This document shows, piece by piece, positions 15,467 to 17,194 of a stretch of 17,194 bases of DNA (positions within the stretch are counted from its first letter, which is position 1; each line of letters starts with the position of its first letter). The notes beneath the pieces are model-generated. The model was not told the origin of the DNA. It searched no databases and was given only the letters and a program-made list of their open reading frames with translations. The DNA is from Pedosphaera sp. (GTDB lineage: Bacteria; Verrucomicrobiota; Verrucomicrobiae; Limisphaerales; Pedosphaeraceae). The translations under genes were made by a program, and so were the position numbers. Location: contig JAQGPB010000658.1 in the NCBI GenBank assembly GCA_028293265.1, positions 1 through 17,194 of the forward strand, given 5' to 3'.

Positions 15467-16438
15467 ATGATTAAGGTTCAAAATCTGGCTAAATTATTCG
15501 GCGCGAAGCGGGCGGTGGACGACATTTCCTTCGCGGTTGAGCGCGGCGAAGTGCTGGGCTTTCTCGGCCCCAATGGCGCGGGCAAGTCCACGACCATGCG
15601 CATGATCACCGGCTTCATCCCGCCTTCCGCCGGCTCAATCACCGTGGGCGGCTTTGACATGGTGGAGCAACCGATTCCGGCGAAGCGCCTGATCGGTTAT
15701 CTGCCGGAAAATGCGCCGGCCTACACGGACATGACGGTCCATGGGTTTTTGAGCTTCGCGGCGGAGATTCGCGGCCTGCGGGGCGATGCGAAACGCGCCG
15801 CAGTCAATCGCGCCGTGGAAATGTGTTTTCTGCAGGGTGTATTGCACCAAAGCGTCGAGACGCTTTCCAAGGGTTACCGGCATCGCACCTGTTTCGCGCA
15901 ATCCATCATCCATGATCCCGACGTTTTGATCCTGGACGAACCGACCGACGGATTGGACCCGAATCAAAAGCACGAAATCCGCACGCTCATCCGCAAAATG
16001 GGCGAGAAGAAGGCGATTATTTTTTCCACGCACATTTTGGAGGAGGTGGACGCGGTTTGCTCGCGGGCCATCATCATTGACCGCGGCAAGATTGTTGCCA
16101 ACGGCACGCCGCAGCAGTTGCGCCAAAAATCCGACTGGGCGGGCGCGGTGACGTTGCGCGTCACCGGCGTGACCGGTTCTGCGTTGAGCCAGAAACTTTC
16201 GCAACTGTCCACCGTGAAAAAAACCATCATTCTCAAGGAAGAAGCGACGAGCGTGACGGCGCGGGTTTTCCCCAAGACCGGCGGCGTGAACAGCACTCCA
16301 AACCGCGCGCTGGCGCAGAGCATCGCCGACGCGGCGCAAGGCTGGCGCATCGAGGAACTGCACACCGAGGAAGGCCGTCTGGACGAGGTGTTCCGCAACA
16401 TCACCATGCCTGACACCGCGAAGGAGGAAGGCAAATAA
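15467..16438 (+). CDS. ABC transporter ATP-binding protein, GldA-like
   Basis: A 323-residue cytoplasmic ATPase. Walker A GPNGAGKST (about 34-42), a Q-loop-region variant YLPENAPAYTDMTV, signature LSKGYRHR (in place of LSGGQ, as is usual in the GldA/CcmA-like group), Walker B VLILDEPTDGLDP, and the H-loop STHILEEVD. After about residue 225 comes an extra C-terminal domain of about 100 residues, common in ABC-2 exporters of the DrrA/GldA type. It powers the permease encoded 48 bases downstream. The cargo is unknown. GldA homologues are widespread in bacteria that do not glide, so gliding motility is not implied. The gene diverges from the lipoprotein-MMPL operon; the 164 bases between them must hold both promoters, but no box stands out. 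Confidence 0.92.
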   Translation: MIKVQNLAKLFGAKRAVDDISFAVERGEVLGFLGPNGAGKSTTMRMITGFIPPSAGSITVGGFDMVEQPIPAKRLIGYLPENAPAYTDMTVHGFLSFAAEIRGLRGDAKRAAVNRAVEMCFLQGVLHQSVETLSKGYRHRTCFAQSIIHDPDVLILDEPTDGLDPNQKHEIRTLIRKMGEKKAIIFSTHILEEVDAVCSRAIIIDRGKIVANGTPQQLRQKSDWAGAVTLRVTGVTGSALSQKLSQLSTVKKTIILKEEATSVTARVFPKTGGVNSTPNRALAQSIADAAQGWRIEELHTEEGRLDEVFRNITMPDTAKEEGK

Positions 16439-16440
16439 TT

Positions 16441-16480
16441 TTAACCACGGATGGACATGGATGAACACAGATAAGAAACA
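16441..16480. repeat. Short dispersed-type repeat in the ABC gene spacer
   Basis: The spacer holds a tandem 10-base pattern: GGATGGACAT (16449-16458), GGATGAACAC (16459-16468), then AGATAAGAAA (16469-16478), preceded by AACCAC. Sequences like CCACGGATGGACACGGATGA are, from memory, frequent between genes in Verrucomicrobia and Planctomycetes. That this is a copy of such a family is inference. Confidence 0.5.
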
Positions 16481-16486
16481 CACATT

Positions 16487-17194
16487 ATGAATTCTGCGGT
16501 TGCCAACATCAAGACCATCGCCAAACGGGAACTTGGCGGATATTTCGCTTCGCCGGTGGCGTTTGTGTTCATTGTCATTTTTCTGCTGCTCACCGGATTT
16601 TTCACGTTCATGCTGGGCCAATTTTTCCGGCAGGGCCAGGCGACGCTGTATCCGTTCTTCATGTGGCATCCATGGCTTTATTTGTTTTTGGTTCCGGCGG
16701 CCGGCATGCGGCTCTGGTCCGAGGAACGGCGGCAGGGAACGATGGAACTGTTGCTCACGTTTCCCATCACGCCGTGGCAGGCGATTGTTGGAAAGTTTCT
16801 CGCCTCTTGGCTTTTCCTGGCCATCGCGCTGGTGCTGACCTTTCCGATTGCCATCACGGTGAATTATTTGGGCAGCCCCGACAATGGCGTCATCCTGACC
16901 AGTTACGTCGGCAGCTTCCTGCTGGCGGGTGCCTATCTGGCGGTCAGTTGCATGACTTCGGCCATGACCCGCAACCAGGTCGTCAGCTTCATTGTGTCGG
17001 TGGTGATTTGTTTTCTGCTGATCCTGGTCGGGTATCCGCCGGTGACTGATTTTCTTTCACAGACCATGGGCTTGAAACATGGATTGGTGGAGACGATTGC
17101 GGCGTTCAGCGTGATGACTCATTTTGACAGCCTGCAGAAGGGCGTGATGGATTCGCGGGACCTGATCTTTTTTGTCTCGGTGATTGTGTTTTCC
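16487..17194 (+). CDS. ABC-2 type permease, GldF-like, cut by the window end
   Basis: ATG 16487 opens a frame that runs without a stop to the last base, giving 236 residues so far. It begins MNSAVANIKTIAKRELGGYF, then ASPVAFVFIVIFLLLTGFF, the cytoplasmic lead and first membrane helix of GldF/NosY-like permeases. Further helices follow (WLYLFLVPAAGM; FLASWLFLAIALVLTFPIAI; VGSFLLAGAYLAVS; VVSFIVSVVICFLLILVGYP), with the conserved RLWSEERRQGTMELLLTFPI segment between helices 2 and 3. That E-E-x-x-x-G-T-x-E-L-L motif is typical of ABC-2 membrane domains. It pairs with the GldA-like ATPase 48 bases upstream. In related loci a GldG-like protein follows; this lies outside the window. No clear Shine-Dalgarno is visible. 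Confidence 0.88.
   Translation, partial: MNSAVANIKTIAKRELGGYFASPVAFVFIVIFLLLTGFFTFMLGQFFRQGQATLYPFFMWHPWLYLFLVPAAGMRLWSEERRQGTMELLLTFPITPWQAIVGKFLASWLFLAIALVLTFPIAITVNYLGSPDNGVILTSYVGSFLLAGAYLAVSCMTSAMTRNQVVSFIVSVVICFLLILVGYPPVTDFLSQTMGLKHGLVETIAAFSVMTHFDSLQKGVMDSRDLIFFVSVIVFS

Noticed and set aside
15467..17194. Gliding motility locus
   Set aside because: GldA/GldF-like ABC pairs occur widely in non-gliding bacteria; no gldB-N or spr genes are seen here.

Overview
The window looks like an ordinary chromosomal segment of a Verrucomicrobia-type (Pedosphaera/Limisphaerales-like) bacterium. This assignment is inference from gene content and intergenic repeat style; no rRNA or marker gene is present. 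Every coding gene is read directly from the sequence. I see no tRNA, rRNA, CRISPR array or transposase.

Layout. Positions 1-271 hold the 3' end of a DUF72-family gene. A leftward group (279-2336) encodes a small DUF3309 membrane protein, a family I inorganic pyrophosphatase and an FAD-dependent oxidoreductase. After a 374-base gap, a rightward series follows: a zinc metallopeptidase of the Peptidase_Mx type, purN (purine synthesis), a large heptamer-built hairpin, hisG in its long form (histidine synthesis), a 27-residue ribosomal-type basic protein, a 571-residue TPR lipoprotein and a DUF2203 protein. A leftward lipoprotein (8051-8926) stands head to head with an AMP-binding ligase gene (8957-10222).

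The most interesting part is 8957-15302. A leftward operon encodes, in transcription order, a small lipoprotein broken by an in-frame TAG, an MMPL/RND exporter fused to an LpxL/HtrB-type acyltransferase, a LolA-like periplasmic carrier and a FabZ-like hotdog dehydratase. Two of its three junctions are 4-base ATGA overlaps. The AMP-binding ligase converges on it. This set resembles the loading, dehydration, export and acyl-transfer half of aryl-polyene-type or related outer-membrane lipid clusters, but no ketosynthase or acyl carrier protein lies in the window.

From 15467 to the window edge runs a GldA/GldF-like ABC exporter pair; the permease is cut by the end of the window. Three intergenic repeats stand out: the heptamer hairpin after purN, an 84-base palindrome between the two convergent lipid genes, and a short 10-base-period repeat between the ABC genes.
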